From Streptomyces barringtoniae (lineage in GTDB: Bacteria > Actinomycetota > Actinomycetes > Streptomycetales > Streptomycetaceae), in contig NZ_JAJHNP010000023.1 of the NCBI RefSeq assembly GCF_020819595.1, positions 1-64,000 on the forward strand: 64,000 nt of DNA, read 5' to 3'. A program made the position numbers and the translations under genes. The notes under the pieces were generated by a model, which worked only from the letters and a program-made list of their open reading frames with translations, made no database searches and was not told the origin of the DNA. Below are positions 52,366-61,521 of the stretch, one piece after another; position 1 is the stretch's first letter; each line of letters starts with the position of its first letter.

Positions 52366-53049
52366 TCACTGGCCGGTGGCCGACTGGGAGGCGGAGTCGC
52401 CCGGGGTCGCGCCCGCGCCGGCCGTCGCGCTCCTGCTCGCGGTCGCCGACGGGCTGGCCTTGCCGTGCTTGCCCGGCTTGGCGCTGCCGGAGGCGGTGGC
52501 GCCGGGGGCCGGGGAGACGGACGCCGAGGCGGTCGGGATCTGGCTCGGGCCCCACTTGTCGAAGTAGCTGGCGGCCGGCACCACGAAGGCGCGCAGGCTC
52601 ACGTCACCGGTCTTGCTGAAGGTGAAGGTCACCTTCTGGGCGTTGCCGTCCTGCACGGACTGCCGGCCGCTGGGGATCTCGGCGGAGGCGTTGCCCTTGC
52701 CGCCGAGGAGCAGGGAGCCGTGCGCCGGGACGGTCAGGCTGCCGCCCTTGGCCGGGGTCAGCGTCACGGTCTCGGTGCTGCCCGGGATGGCGACGGACTG
52801 CAGGGTCTCGTCGGTGTCGCCCGTGTTGAACAGGGTCGCGGAGATCACCGCGGGGCCCGTCGACTTCAGGTCGGGCTGGGTGATGATCGTGGCGTTCTGG
52901 ACCTTGATGTTGCCGACGCTGGTCGCCGCGTTGTCCGGCTTGACCTGCAGAGTCTGCGAGTCGTTTCCGGCACCGCAGGCGGCGAGCGAGGCGATCGAGA
53001 AGACGATGGCGGAGGCGGCGAGGGCGCCGCGTCGAAGGCTGCTGCTCAC
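52366..53049 (-). CDS. Lipoprotein, possible metal-chaperone-like
   Basis: This 227-residue protein has a lipoprotein signal (SLAAC lipobox near residue 25) and a PCuAC-like beta-sandwich domain (about 35-150; AVISATLFNTGDTDETLQSVAIPG and GGSLTVPAHGSLLLGG). A Ser/Ala/Thr/Pro-rich tail follows (PGATASGSAKPGKHGKASPSATAS). The usual HxxxM copper ligands are not clear, so copper binding is doubtful. The GTG at 53049 is chosen because the signal peptide begins there. AAGGAG lies about 12 bases upstream. Confidence 0.72.
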   Translation of the reverse strand: MSSSLRRGALAASAIVFSIASLAACGAGNDSQTLQVKPDNAATSVGNIKVQNATIITQPDLKSTGPAVISATLFNTGDTDETLQSVAIPGSTETVTLTPAKGGSLTVPAHGSLLLGGKGNASAEIPSGRQSVQDGNAQKVTFTFSKTGDVSLRAFVVPAASYFDKWGPSQIPTASASVSPAPGATASGSAKPGKHGKASPSATASRSATAGAGATPGDSASQSATGQ

Positions 53050-53677
53050 GGCGGCGGCAACTCCTTGAACGCGCGGGCGGCTCCCCTGATAAAGCCACCC
53101 TAAGTGTCTGTCAGCGGCCATAGGTTACCGAGCCGTTCCCGGGCCGCCGCACCCGACCCTCCCCAAGCACTCGGCTTCCCTCCGGCTGGAGGTACCGGGG
53201 AACCCTGCGTCTCTGCTGTCACAGGTGACTCTCCAGTCACTTTGCCGAGTGCTCGTCCGCCATTCACATAACCACTCGCAAAATTTCCGTGAAGGAATGC
53301 GCGAGCCCTCGATGACCGCCCCGATGACCGCCCCGGATATTGATCACGTGCACCCCTCCCGGCAACCGTTGATCAATTCCGGAATCCGCCCGGATCGGCC
53401 TCGGGTCACCGAACGGAGTAGCGGAAGTCGTACGCTTGGAAGCGGACAAATCGGGACGTTCATCCACTTGGAGACGGCTCCCGGGGTGTGTGACGCACGT
53501 GTTTCACCTCGCCCGCAGAGCCCCTCCCACCTGCGAATTCCCGCTTCCGCAGGCGCCTCACAGCACGTTCCTGTCGCAGTTGTCAAGCCCCGAGATATGC
53601 CCTGACCTGCGAAAACGCCATTCAGAACACGCCGTATCCGTGTTACCCTGGATAGCCACGGAAGGGGTACCTGTCAC
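53050..53677. other. Long divergent promoter region between the lipoprotein and CarD genes
   Basis: This 628-base region contains a short palindrome, GTCAC-AG-GTGAC (53218-53229), and an open but unbiased frame (53225-53605) that I do not consider a gene. AAGGGG lies nine bases before the CarD ATG, and the carD promoter is probably near 53620-53660 (a TTACCCT-type -10 candidate). Nothing else is recognised. Confidence 0.55.
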
Positions 53678-54160
53678 ATGACGTTCAAGGTTGGCGACAC
53701 CGTGGTCTATCCCCATCACGGGGCCGCGCTGATCGAGGCCATCGAAACTCGCCAGATCAAAGGCGTGGACAAGACCTACTTGGTGCTGAAGGTCGCCCAG
53801 GGTGACCTGACGGTACGTGTGCCAGCGGACAATGCTGAGTTCGTGGGCGTGCGTGATGTGGTCGGTCAGGACGGGCTGGACCGGGTCTTCGAGGTGCTGC
53901 GCGCGCCGTATGCCGAGGAGCCCACGAACTGGTCCCGTCGTTACAAGGCAAACCTGGAGAAGCTCGCCTCCGGCGATGTCATCAAGGTCGCGGAAGTCGT
54001 GCGTGACCTGTGGCGTCGTGAGCGCGAGCGAGGGCTCTCCGCCGGTGAGAAGCGCATGCTCGCCAAGGCCCGCCAGATCCTGGTGAGCGAGCTGGCTCTC
54101 GCGGAGAACACGAACGAGGACAAGGCCGAGGCCCTGCTCGACGAGGTGCTCGCCTCCTGA
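53678..54160 (+). CDS. carD: CarD/CdnL-family RNA polymerase-binding regulator
   Basis: This 160-residue protein has the N-terminal CarD Tudor-like RNA-polymerase-interacting domain (about residues 1-65; MTFKVGDTVVYPHHGAALIEAIE and YLVLKVAQGDLTVRVP) and a C-terminal helical DNA-binding domain with the conserved Trp (NWSRRYKANLEKLASGD and LSAGEKRMLAKARQILVSELALA). CarD stabilises promoter open complexes and is essential in mycobacteria. It precedes ispD with a 300-base gap, so it has its own transcript. Confidence 0.92.
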   Translation: MTFKVGDTVVYPHHGAALIEAIETRQIKGVDKTYLVLKVAQGDLTVRVPADNAEFVGVRDVVGQDGLDRVFEVLRAPYAEEPTNWSRRYKANLEKLASGDVIKVAEVVRDLWRRERERGLSAGEKRMLAKARQILVSELALAENTNEDKAEALLDEVLAS

Positions 54161-54460
54161 CGCGCCACGGCGGCGAACCTTCGCCTCCGACACGCTCAGC
54201 ACGTTCAGCGCAGTGAAATGCCGCGGTGCCCGATGACACGGACCATGTCGCCGGGCGCTGCGGCATGTTCGTCCCCGCGCGAGGGTGTGCCTCGGGGAGG
54301 CCGGTGGAGCCCAGTGGAGAAAGCCCCCCGATACTTGACGTGCCGGGCCCGGGCGGATGGCTCGACCAGGGTCACGGAAAGGGTCCGGTCAAGGCGTCGC
54401 GCCCGGCACTCCTCCAGGCCATACCCACCTAGGTCGAGCACACAAACCTGACAGGAACCG
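54161..54460. other. Gap between carD and ispD
   Basis: These 300 bases contain no supported gene. A 68-codon frame beginning near 54226 has only weak GC bias at third positions and no family. The ispD ribosome site is probably AGGAA at 54452-54456. Confidence 0.45.
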
Positions 54461-55213
54461 ATGTCTGACGAATCGCGCCCTTCGCCCGCGCAGACCCCCG
54501 TCGCCGCCGTGATTCCGGCCGCCGGCCGGGGCGTACGCCTCGGTCCGGGCGCCCCCAAGGCGCTCCGCGCGCTCAACGGCACGCCCATGCTCATCCACGC
54601 GGTCCGCGCGCTCGCCGCGTCCCGCCATGTCTCCCTGGTGATCGTCGTGGCCCCGCCGGACGGCGCCGCCGAGGTCAAGTCCCTGCTCGACGCGCACGCC
54701 CTGCCCGAGCGCACCGACTTCCTGGTCGTCCCCGGCGGGGACACGCGCCAGGAATCGGTCAGGCTCGGCCTCGACGCGCTCCCCCCCGAGTACGGCGTCG
54801 TCCTCGTCCACGACGCCGCCCGCCCCCTCGTCCCGGTCGACACGGTCGACGCCGTCATCGAGGCCGTTCGCGCGGGCGCCCCCGCCGTCGTGCCCGCGCT
54901 CCCGCTGGCCGACACCGTCAAGGAGGTCGAGCCCGCCGCCGAGGCCGGCGAGCCCGAGCCGGTCGTCGCCACCCCGGAGCGGGCCCGCCTGCGCGCGGTA
55001 CAGACACCCCAGGGCTTCGACCGGGCGACCCTGATCCGCGCCCACGAGACGGTCACCGACAACGTCACCGACGACGCGAGCATGGTCGAGCAGCTGGGCC
55101 TGACGGTCGTCGCCGTCCCCGGGCACGAGGAGGCCTTCAAGGTCACCCGCCCCCTCGACCTGGTCCTCGCCGAGGCGGTCCTGGCCCGCAGGAGGCTGAA
55201 CGATGGCTTCTGA
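54461..55213 (+). CDS. ispD: IspD, 2-C-methyl-D-erythritol 4-phosphate cytidylyltransferase
   Basis: This 250-residue enzyme of the methylerythritol phosphate pathway joins CTP to MEP. The nucleotide motif PAAGRGVRLGPGAPKAL lies near residues 18-34, VVPGGDTRQESVRLGL near 96 and VLVHDAARPLV near 115; the C-terminal TPQGFDR and TDDASMVE motifs follow. It is the standard length and overlaps ispF by 11 bases. The N-terminal extension of about 15 residues (MSDESRPSPAQTPV) is typical of Streptomyces. Confidence 0.95.
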   Translation: MSDESRPSPAQTPVAAVIPAAGRGVRLGPGAPKALRALNGTPMLIHAVRALAASRHVSLVIVVAPPDGAAEVKSLLDAHALPERTDFLVVPGGDTRQESVRLGLDALPPEYGVVLVHDAARPLVPVDTVDAVIEAVRAGAPAVVPALPLADTVKEVEPAAEAGEPEPVVATPERARLRAVQTPQGFDRATLIRAHETVTDNVTDDASMVEQLGLTVVAVPGHEEAFKVTRPLDLVLAEAVLARRRLNDGF

Positions 55214-55694
55214 GCACCTGTTGCCGCAGGTGGGCATCGGCACCGACATCCACGCCTTCGAGGAGGGCCGCGAGCTGTGGTGCGCGGGCCTGCGGTGGGA
55301 GGGCGAGGGACCCGGCCTGGCCGGGCACTCCGACGCGGACGTCGTCGCCCACGCCGCCTGCAACGCCCTCTTCTCCGCCGCCGGCCTCGGTGACCTGGGA
55401 CAGCACTTCGGCACCGGCCGCCCCGAATGGTCCGGCGCGTCCGGGGTGACCCTCCTGACGGAGGCCGCCCGGATCGTCCGCGACGCCGGCTTCACCATCG
55501 GCAACATCGCCGTCCAGGTGGTCGGCCCCCGCCCGAAGATCGGCAAGCGCCGGGACGAGGCCCAGAAGATCCTCTCCGAGGCGGCCGGCGCGCCCGTCTC
55601 CGTCTCGGGCGCCACGACGGACGGCCTCGGCTTCCCGGGCCGCGAGGAGGGCCTGATGGCGGTGGCGACGGCACTGGTGGCCCGTACGGGCTGA
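55203..55694 (+). CDS. ispF: IspF, 2-C-methyl-D-erythritol 2,4-cyclodiphosphate synthase
   Basis: This 163-residue trimeric enzyme forms MEcPP and releases CMP. The metal ligands in GIGTDIHAFEEG (Asp and His, about residue 15) and the conserved HSDADVVAHA (about residue 48) are present, along with the GNIAVQVVGPRPKIGKRRDEA block. It overlaps ispD, giving coupled production of the two consecutive isoprenoid enzymes. Confidence 0.95.
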   Translation: MASEHLLPQVGIGTDIHAFEEGRELWCAGLRWEGEGPGLAGHSDADVVAHAACNALFSAAGLGDLGQHFGTGRPEWSGASGVTLLTEAARIVRDAGFTIGNIAVQVVGPRPKIGKRRDEAQKILSEAAGAPVSVSGATTDGLGFPGREEGLMAVATALVARTG

Positions 55695-55781
55695 GGCCGT
55701 CGCCGGCGCCGCTCGTGGTGCGGGTGAGCGAAGAGCGTGCGAGGGTACCCGCAGAGTCACCGCCGACTTAAGGAGGTACCC

Positions 55782-56186
55782 ATGCCCGCCGCCCTGCCCG
55801 ACCGGCTCAAGTCCCTGCTCGACGGTCCCGTATTCATCGTGGTCGGCACGATCCAGCCGGACGGCCGCCCGCAGCTGTCCCCGGTGTGGGTGAAGCGGGA
55901 CGGCGACCAGATCCTGTTCTCCACGACCGTCGACCGCCGCAAGAAGAAGAACCTCGACCGCGACCCCCGGGTGAGCGTCGTCGTCCAGGACCCCGAGATG
56001 CCGTACTCATACGGAGAGATCCGGGGCACCGCGGAACTCGACACACAGGGCGCCGAGGAACTGATCGACGAACTGTCACTGAAGTACACCGGCAAGAAGT
56101 ACGCGGAGTTCAACCCCGCCTCCGCCAACGACGCCGACCGTGTGATCGTCAGGGTGACCCCGGAGAAGGTCGTGGGCATGTTCTGA
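55782..56186 (+). CDS. PPOX-class (F420-dependent) oxidoreductase
   Basis: This 134-residue split-barrel flavin/deazaflavin-binding protein has VGTIQPDGRPQLSPVWVKRDGDQILFST (about residues 20-48) and KKKNLDRDPRVSVVVQDP. These motifs fit the PPOX class F420-binding TIGR03618-type family of actinobacteria, which reduces unknown substrates. GGAGGT lies six bases before the ATG at 55782. Confidence 0.87.
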   Translation: MPAALPDRLKSLLDGPVFIVVGTIQPDGRPQLSPVWVKRDGDQILFSTTVDRRKKKNLDRDPRVSVVVQDPEMPYSYGEIRGTAELDTQGAEELIDELSLKYTGKKYAEFNPASANDADRVIVRVTPEKVVGMF

Positions 56187-56231
56187 GGCAAGCGGGACGA
56201 GGCACCATCCGGCGCCCACTACCCTGGAGTG

Positions 56232-57632
56232 GTGACCATTCGCCTGTACGACACCAGCGCCCGGCAGATCCGTGACTTCACCCCGCTCACGCCGGGCTGT
56301 GTCTCGATCTACCTGTGTGGCGCCACCGTGCAGGCCGCACCCCACATCGGGCACATCCGGTCGGGCCTCAACTTCGACATCATGCGCCGGTGGTTCACCT
56401 ACCGCGGCTATGACGTGACCTTCGTCAGGAACGTCACGGACATCGACGACAAGATCATCACCAAGGCCCAGGAGCAGGGCCGGCCCTGGTGGTCGATCGG
56501 GTACGAGAACGAACGCGCGTTCAACGAGGGCTACACCGCCCTCGGCTGCCTGCCGCCGACCTACGAGCCGCGCGCCACCGGCCACATCACCGAGATGGTC
56601 GAGATGATGCAGCGCCTCATCGACCGCGGGCACGCCTACGCGGCCGACGGCAACGTCTACTTCGACGTACGGTCCTTCCCGCGGTACCTGGAGCTGTCCC
56701 GGCAGGAGCTGGACAACCTGCTCCAGCCGTCCGGCGAGGGCGAGACCGGCAAGCGGGACCCGCGCGACTTCGCCATGTGGAAGGCGGCGAAGCCGGGCGA
56801 GCCGACGTGGCCGACGCCGTGGGGAGAGGGCCGCCCCGGCTGGCACCTGGAGTGCTCGGCCATGGCGCACAAGTACCTGGGCACCGCCTTCGACATCCAC
56901 GGCGGCGGCCTCGACCTGATCTTCCCGCACCACGAGAACGAGATCGCCCAGGCCAAGGCCTACGGCGACGACTTCGCGCAGTACTGGGTGCACAACGCCT
57001 GGGTGACCATGGCCGGCGACAAGATGTCCAAGTCGCTCGGCAACAGCGTGCTCGTGAGCGAGATGGTCAAGCGGTGGCGGCCGATCGTGCTGCGCTACTA
57101 CCTCGGCACCCCGCACTACCGCTCGATGATCGAGTACAGCGAGGAGTCGCTGCGCGAGGCCGAGTCGGCGTTCGCGCGGATCGAGGGCTTCGTGCAGCGC
57201 GTGACCGAGCTGGCCGGCAAGACCGTCGAACCGGCCGCCGAGGTACCGCCCGCCTTCGCCGAGGCGATGGACGACGACCTGGGCGTCCCGCAGGCCCTCG
57301 CCGTCGTGCACACCACCGTCCGGCAGGGCAACAGCGCGCTGGCCGCCGACGACAAGGACGCCGCGGTCGCCCGCCTCGCCGAGGTACGGGCCATGCTCGC
57401 CGTCCTCGGCCTCGACCCGCTCGACGAGCAGTGGGCGGGGGAGTCCGACAAGGGCGAGGATCTGCACGGCGTTGTCGACAGCCTCGTCCGGCTCGTCCTC
57501 GACCAGCGCGAGTCCGCCCGCGCCCGCAAGGACTGGGCCACCGCCGACGCCATCCGCGACCAGCTGAACCAGTCGGGCCTGGTCATCGAGGACAGCTCGC
57601 AGGGCCCGCGCTGGACCCTCGGGTCCCGGTAG
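56232..57632 (+). CDS. cysS: Cysteinyl-tRNA synthetase
   Basis: This 466-residue class I tRNA synthetase has the HIGH motif in PHIGHIRSG (about residue 38) and KMSKS in GDKMSKSLGNS (about residue 262). The zinc-binding residues (Cys in YLCGATV, Cys in HLECSAMA and His in FPHHENE) are present, along with a C-terminal tRNA-binding domain. It does not look like the mycothiol ligase MshC, because the gene sits between PPOX and rlmB and keeps the full CysRS C-terminal domain. The GTG at 56232 is chosen; a GTG one codon upstream is possible. Confidence 0.93.
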   Translation: MTIRLYDTSARQIRDFTPLTPGCVSIYLCGATVQAAPHIGHIRSGLNFDIMRRWFTYRGYDVTFVRNVTDIDDKIITKAQEQGRPWWSIGYENERAFNEGYTALGCLPPTYEPRATGHITEMVEMMQRLIDRGHAYAADGNVYFDVRSFPRYLELSRQELDNLLQPSGEGETGKRDPRDFAMWKAAKPGEPTWPTPWGEGRPGWHLECSAMAHKYLGTAFDIHGGGLDLIFPHHENEIAQAKAYGDDFAQYWVHNAWVTMAGDKMSKSLGNSVLVSEMVKRWRPIVLRYYLGTPHYRSMIEYSEESLREAESAFARIEGFVQRVTELAGKTVEPAAEVPPAFAEAMDDDLGVPQALAVVHTTVRQGNSALAADDKDAAVARLAEVRAMLAVLGLDPLDEQWAGESDKGEDLHGVVDSLVRLVLDQRESARARKDWATADAIRDQLNQSGLVIEDSSQGPRWTLGSR

Positions 57633-57652
57633 GCCCCCGGCCCTTGATCGAT

Positions 57653-57680
57653 TGTGCCGCCCGGGGGCCCGGGCGGCACA
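57653..57680 (+). terminator. Terminator after cysS
   Basis: TGTGCCGCCCGGG (57653-57665) pairs with CCCGGGCGGCACA (57668-57680). The two-base centre means the innermost pairs must open to form the loop. Confidence 0.7.
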
Positions 57681-57724
57681 CTGCATAGACGTACACACAC
57701 TTTTTCGAAGAGAACAGGTAGGTC

Positions 57725-58666
57725 ATGGCCGCGAACAACCGCCGCATGTCCGGCAAGAAGGGCGCGCAGGTCGGCAGCGGCGGCCAGCGGCGCCGGGGCC
57801 TGGAGGGCAAGGGTCCGACCCCGCCCGCCGAGATGCGCAAGGGCCACGCGAAGCAGCGCGCCGCCGCGGCCAAGGTCCGCCGCACCCAGGGCCGCCCGCA
57901 GCAGCGCAGGGGCGGCGGCAAGTCGGCCTCCGAGTTCGTCGTGGGCCGCAACCCGGTGGTCGAGGCGCTCCGTGAGGGCGTCCCCGCCTCCACGCTCTAC
58001 GTCCAGCAGTTCATCGACAACGACGAGCGCGTCCGCGAGGCCCTCCAGCTCGCCGCCGAGCGCGGCGGCATCAACCTGATGGAGGCCCCGCGTCCCGAGC
58101 TGGACCGCATGACGAACGGCCTCAACCACCAGGGCCTGGTCCTGCAGGTCCCGCCGTACGAGTACGCGCACCCCGAGGACCTCGCCGAAGCCGCCTACGA
58201 CGAGTCCGAGGACCCGCTGATCGTCGCCCTGGACGGCGTCACCGACCCGCGCAACCTCGGCGCGGTCGTCCGCTCCGTCTCCGCCTTCGGCGGCCACGGC
58301 GTGGTCGTGCCCGAGCGCCGCTCGGCGGGTATGACCGCCGGCGCCTGGAAGACCTCCGCCGGTGCGGCCGCCCGCACCCCGGTCGCCCGCGCCACCAACC
58401 TCACCCGCGCCCTGGAGGCGTACAAGAAGGCCGGTATCACGGTCGTGGGCCTGGCGGCGGACGGCGAGGTCGAACTGGGCGACCTTCAGGCGCTGGACGG
58501 CCCGGTCGTCATCGTCGTCGGCAGCGAGGGCAAGGGCCTGTCCCGCCTGGTCGGCGAAACCTGTGACTTCCGCGTCCGCATCCCGATGCCCGGTGGCGCG
58601 GAGTCGCTGAACGCGGGTGTCGCGGCGGGGATCGTCCTGTACGAGGCGGCGCGCAGGCGCAGCTGA
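57725..58666 (+). CDS. rlmB: RlmB, 23S rRNA (guanosine-2'-O-)-methyltransferase
   Basis: This 313-residue SPOUT methyltransferase has a basic N-terminal extension (about residues 1-70, Arg/Lys/Gly/Gln-rich). A substrate-binding domain (VGRNPVVEALREGVPASTLYV, about 78-100) and the trefoil-knot domain follow, with TDPRNLGAVVRS (about 177), VVGSEGKGLSRLV (about 262) and IPMPGGAESLNAGVAAGI (about 287). It methylates the ribose of G2251 in 23S rRNA. AGGTAGGTC precedes the ATG. Confidence 0.92.
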   Translation: MAANNRRMSGKKGAQVGSGGQRRRGLEGKGPTPPAEMRKGHAKQRAAAAKVRRTQGRPQQRRGGGKSASEFVVGRNPVVEALREGVPASTLYVQQFIDNDERVREALQLAAERGGINLMEAPRPELDRMTNGLNHQGLVLQVPPYEYAHPEDLAEAAYDESEDPLIVALDGVTDPRNLGAVVRSVSAFGGHGVVVPERRSAGMTAGAWKTSAGAAARTPVARATNLTRALEAYKKAGITVVGLAADGEVELGDLQALDGPVVIVVGSEGKGLSRLVGETCDFRVRIPMPGGAESLNAGVAAGIVLYEAARRRS

Positions 58667-58819
58667 CGCGGCGCCATGCCGACGGGACTGAACACCCGTC
58701 CGGAATTTCACCCTTGCGGGGTAATTCTGGCGTCCATATGGCGTTCGGCGCCGCTTTGACGGGGTCCGGACACATCCGCCCGTTCCAAGCAGTGTCCTAA
58801 CTCCACGTCGCTCGGTTAG

Positions 58820-60511
58820 ATGAGTGTGGACACCAGAACACCCCGCACACCCACGGGGGGACGCTCGTCGGGATTCCAGTCCGGGTCCGACGAGGCTCCC
58901 GCGCTGAGCATGGTGAAGGTGCCGAGCGATCCGGCGCAGGTCATCGTCAATCACGCCAGCTTCCGCGTGCAGCTGGGCGCGTCGGCGAAGCGCACCCAAT
59001 CCCCGCGGATCGCCCGGCATCTGAGCGCCGCCCAGGACACCGCCCGGATGCCCGTCGTGGGCACGGCGGGCCGGCCGGGCGTCGCCGCCGGCCGCCGCCG
59101 CCCCGTCGTGTGGAGCGGCAAGTCCGCCCCCGACGACACCGGCGCCCACCGCCTCCTCCAGGCCGTGCGGGGCAGCAGCGTCCGCCACGCCGAAGAGCCC
59201 GAGCCCGGCGCCACCCAGGTCATCCCACGCGTCGGCACCGACTACGCCGACGCCTACGACGACCTCGGCCAGACGGTCGAGAGCCCGGTTGTGGGCCACC
59301 AGCGCACGGCCCCCGACGGCACCCGCCTCCTGCCGCACATGCGCACGGCCGGCGGCGCCTACGACGAACCCCCCTACCCCGACACCGGCTTCGAGTCGTA
59401 CGACGACCACGACGGCTACGACGACCACGACGGCTACGACGAGTACGCCGACCCCTCCGACCCCGACGCCCCGCGCCCCGCCCGCCGGCAGGGAGACGAC
59501 CCGGCCCGGCACGCCTACTTCCCCGGCCGCCGGATGAACCTGGGCGTGGTCCTGCTCCCGCTCCGCATCTTCCTGGGCTTCATCTCCATCTACGCCGGCA
59601 TGGGCAAGCTGTGCGACCCCGTCTACTTCGACGGCGGCAAGCGCGGCTCGATGGTCAAGTGGCTCAACACCCTGCACCCCTGGGCCGTCGCCGAGCCGCT
59701 GCGCCAGTTCGCCCTGCACCACCCCGTCGGCTCCGGGCTGGTCATCGCCTTCCTCCAGGTGGTCGTCGGCGTCCTGACCATCCTCGGCTGCTGGCAGCGC
59801 GTCGCCGCGGTGCTGGGCGCCCTGCTGTCCGCCGCCCTCATCGTGACCGTCAGCTGGAAGACGGTCCCCGCCTACGACGCCCCCGACATCATCTACATGG
59901 CCGCCTGGTCCCCGCTGATCATCGCCGGTGCCCCCGTCTACTCCGTGGACGGCCGCCTCGCCGGCGGCGCCTGGCGCCGCCTCGGCCCCCGCGCCGACAT
60001 CTGGGACCTGCGCCGCTACGTCCTGCGCCGCGGCGCCCTGATCACGATCGTCACCGTCGGCCTCACCCTGCTCGTCGGCTCCCTGCTCGGCGGTGCCGTA
60101 CGCGACTCCAGCCGCGTCATCGTCCCCGGACCGGGCGAGGCCCCCCGCAACAACCTCCCCGGCTCCTCGGTCCCCCAGGAGCCCGGCCAACAGCACAGGA
60201 AGACCCCGGCGGCCTCCACCTCGCCCACGGGCGGCGCCACGGCCGGAGCGAGCCCCTCCGGCGCGGCGACGACCCCGGGCGCCACCCGCAGCGCCGGCGG
60301 TACGACCACGACCCCCAGCCAGACCCAGGGCACCACGGGCCAGACCCCGCCCCGCCAGTCCTCCCCGACGGGCGGCGCCCCGAGCACGACGGCCGGCCCG
60401 ACCAGTTCCGGCGGCTCGTCCGGCTCCGGCGGCACGTCGGGCGGCACGTCCGGCTCCGGCGGCTCCTCGTCCTCCGGCCAGACGGGCCTGGTGGGCGGCC
60501 TGCTGGGCTGA
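58820..60511 (+). CDS. DoxX-family membrane protein with long disordered ends
   Basis: This 563-residue protein has an N-terminal low-complexity region (about residues 1-235), which includes an acidic Tyr/Asp/His repeat (YDDHDGYDDHDGYDEY). A DoxX-like membrane domain of four helices follows (about 238-420; LLPLRIFLGFISIYAGMGKL, VVVGVLTILGCWQRVAAVLG), then a long Thr/Gly/Pro/Ser tail (about 440-563). DoxX proteins act in redox homeostasis. The last 25 residues end in GLVGGLLG. The ATG at 58820 follows a 150-base gap from rlmB. Confidence 0.8.
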   Translation: MSVDTRTPRTPTGGRSSGFQSGSDEAPALSMVKVPSDPAQVIVNHASFRVQLGASAKRTQSPRIARHLSAAQDTARMPVVGTAGRPGVAAGRRRPVVWSGKSAPDDTGAHRLLQAVRGSSVRHAEEPEPGATQVIPRVGTDYADAYDDLGQTVESPVVGHQRTAPDGTRLLPHMRTAGGAYDEPPYPDTGFESYDDHDGYDDHDGYDEYADPSDPDAPRPARRQGDDPARHAYFPGRRMNLGVVLLPLRIFLGFISIYAGMGKLCDPVYFDGGKRGSMVKWLNTLHPWAVAEPLRQFALHHPVGSGLVIAFLQVVVGVLTILGCWQRVAAVLGALLSAALIVTVSWKTVPAYDAPDIIYMAAWSPLIIAGAPVYSVDGRLAGGAWRRLGPRADIWDLRRYVLRRGALITIVTVGLTLLVGSLLGGAVRDSSRVIVPGPGEAPRNNLPGSSVPQEPGQQHRKTPAASTSPTGGATAGASPSGAATTPGATRSAGGTTTTPSQTQGTTGQTPPRQSSPTGGAPSTTAGPTSSGGSSGSGGTSGGTSGSGGSSSSGQTGLVGGLLG

Positions 60512-60527
60512 CGGCACGAAAGACGAG

Positions 60528-60562
60528 AGGGCCCCGTACCGGTGGAGGTACGGGGCCCTTTC
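60528..60562 (+). terminator. Terminator after the DoxX gene
   Basis: AGGGCCCCGTACC (60528-60540) pairs perfectly with GGTACGGGGCCCT (60547-60559), 6-base loop, followed by a short T-run. Confidence 0.85.
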
Positions 60563-60590
60563 GGCATGAGGTACGGGAGCTTGCTGATGC

Positions 60591-60664
60591 GATGCGGGGA
60601 GACCGGTGCGATGCGGGGAGACCGGTGCGGTGAGGCTGACCGGTGCGGTGAGGCCGACCTGTGC
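60591..60664. repeat. Four tandem 18-19-base repeats
   Basis: Units start at 60591, 60610, 60629 and 60647. The first two are identical (GATGCGGGGAGACCGGTGC) and the last two are variants beginning GGTGAGG. They lie between the DoxX terminator and the end of the nucleotidyltransferase gene. Confidence 0.75.
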
Positions 60665-60677
60665 GGTACGAGGAGGT

Positions 60678-61409
60678 TTACCGCCCCAGGGCCGCCAGTT
60701 CCCTGGCCGCTTCCGTCAGGTCCTTCGCCGTGTCGATGGCCCGCCAGTAGGCCCCCTGCGGAATGGGGAACCCGGCGAGCTTCCGCTCCCGGGCCAGCCC
60801 GGGGAACGTCGTCCGCTCGTGATCGCCCCGCTCGGGCAGCAGCTCGGCGAATTCGGGCGAGAAGACGTACACGCCGGCGTTGATCTCGAACGTGGACGGC
60901 GGGGCCTCGATGAAGTCGGTGATGTGACCGAACCCGTCGGTCTTCACCGCGCCCCAGGGGATCCGCGGCCGGGCCAGAGCCAGGGTCGCGAGGGCGTCCC
61001 GCTCGGTGTGGAAGTCGGCCATGTCCCGCAGGGAGAAGCGGGTCCAGATGTCGCCGTTGGTGGCGTACCAGGGCCGGTCGGGGCGGGGAAGGTGCGCGGC
61101 GGCGTACTTGAGGCCGCCGCCACGGCCGAGGGGCTCGGTCTCCACGACGGTGGTGACGGAGACGGGCAGGTCGGCGGAGTCCAGCCACTTCTGCAGGACG
61201 TCGGCGAGGTGGCCGCAGGAGACCACCACGTCGGTCACGCCTTCCTCGGCGAGCCAGGTCAGTTGATGGCCGATGATCGGAGTGCCCGTGCCGGGGATCT
61301 CGACCATCGGCTTGGGCCGGTCGTCGGTGTAGGGACGCAGCCGGGAGCCCTGGCCACCGGCCAGGACCACGGCTTGAGTGGGGCGCGACGCGGCGTTGGG
61401 ATGGGTCAT
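60678..61409 (-). CDS. Sugar-1-phosphate nucleotidyltransferase (NTP-transferase)
   Basis: This 243-residue protein has the nucleotidyltransferase signature VVLAGGQGSRLRPYTDDRPKPMVEI (about residues 14-38) and a metal aspartate in ATNGDIWTRF (about 117). It resembles mannose-1-phosphate guanylyltransferase or glucose-1-phosphate transferase subunits that lack the C-terminal beta-helix. It probably makes an NDP-sugar for cell-wall polysaccharide; the exact substrate cannot be told. The ATG at 61409 (MTHPNAASRPTQAV) is used. Confidence 0.87.
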   Translation of the reverse strand: MTHPNAASRPTQAVVLAGGQGSRLRPYTDDRPKPMVEIPGTGTPIIGHQLTWLAEEGVTDVVVSCGHLADVLQKWLDSADLPVSVTTVVETEPLGRGGGLKYAAAHLPRPDRPWYATNGDIWTRFSLRDMADFHTERDALATLALARPRIPWGAVKTDGFGHITDFIEAPPSTFEINAGVYVFSPEFAELLPERGDHERTTFPGLARERKLAGFPIPQGAYWRAIDTAKDLTEAARELAALGR

Positions 61410-61521
61410 GACCGCACTGTACGTGGCGCCCCGCTCGGCTCGGCCGACGGTTGGGAACCCCTCTGGGGTGATTGACCGGAACCCGCAGGAGCCGTCACCG
61501 ACGTCCCGGCGCATCCGGTGT

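Noticed and set aside
53225..53605. A 126-codon frame in the region before carD
   Set aside because: Third positions are not GC-biased, the content is low-complexity and no family or ribosome site is seen.
54226..54432. A 68-codon frame between carD and ispD
   Set aside because: Weak codon bias and no family; more likely part of the leader region.
57116..60517. An 1133-codon open frame on the minus strand
   Set aside because: It is antisense to cysS, rlmB and the DoxX gene, all clearly real, and has no recognisable domain.
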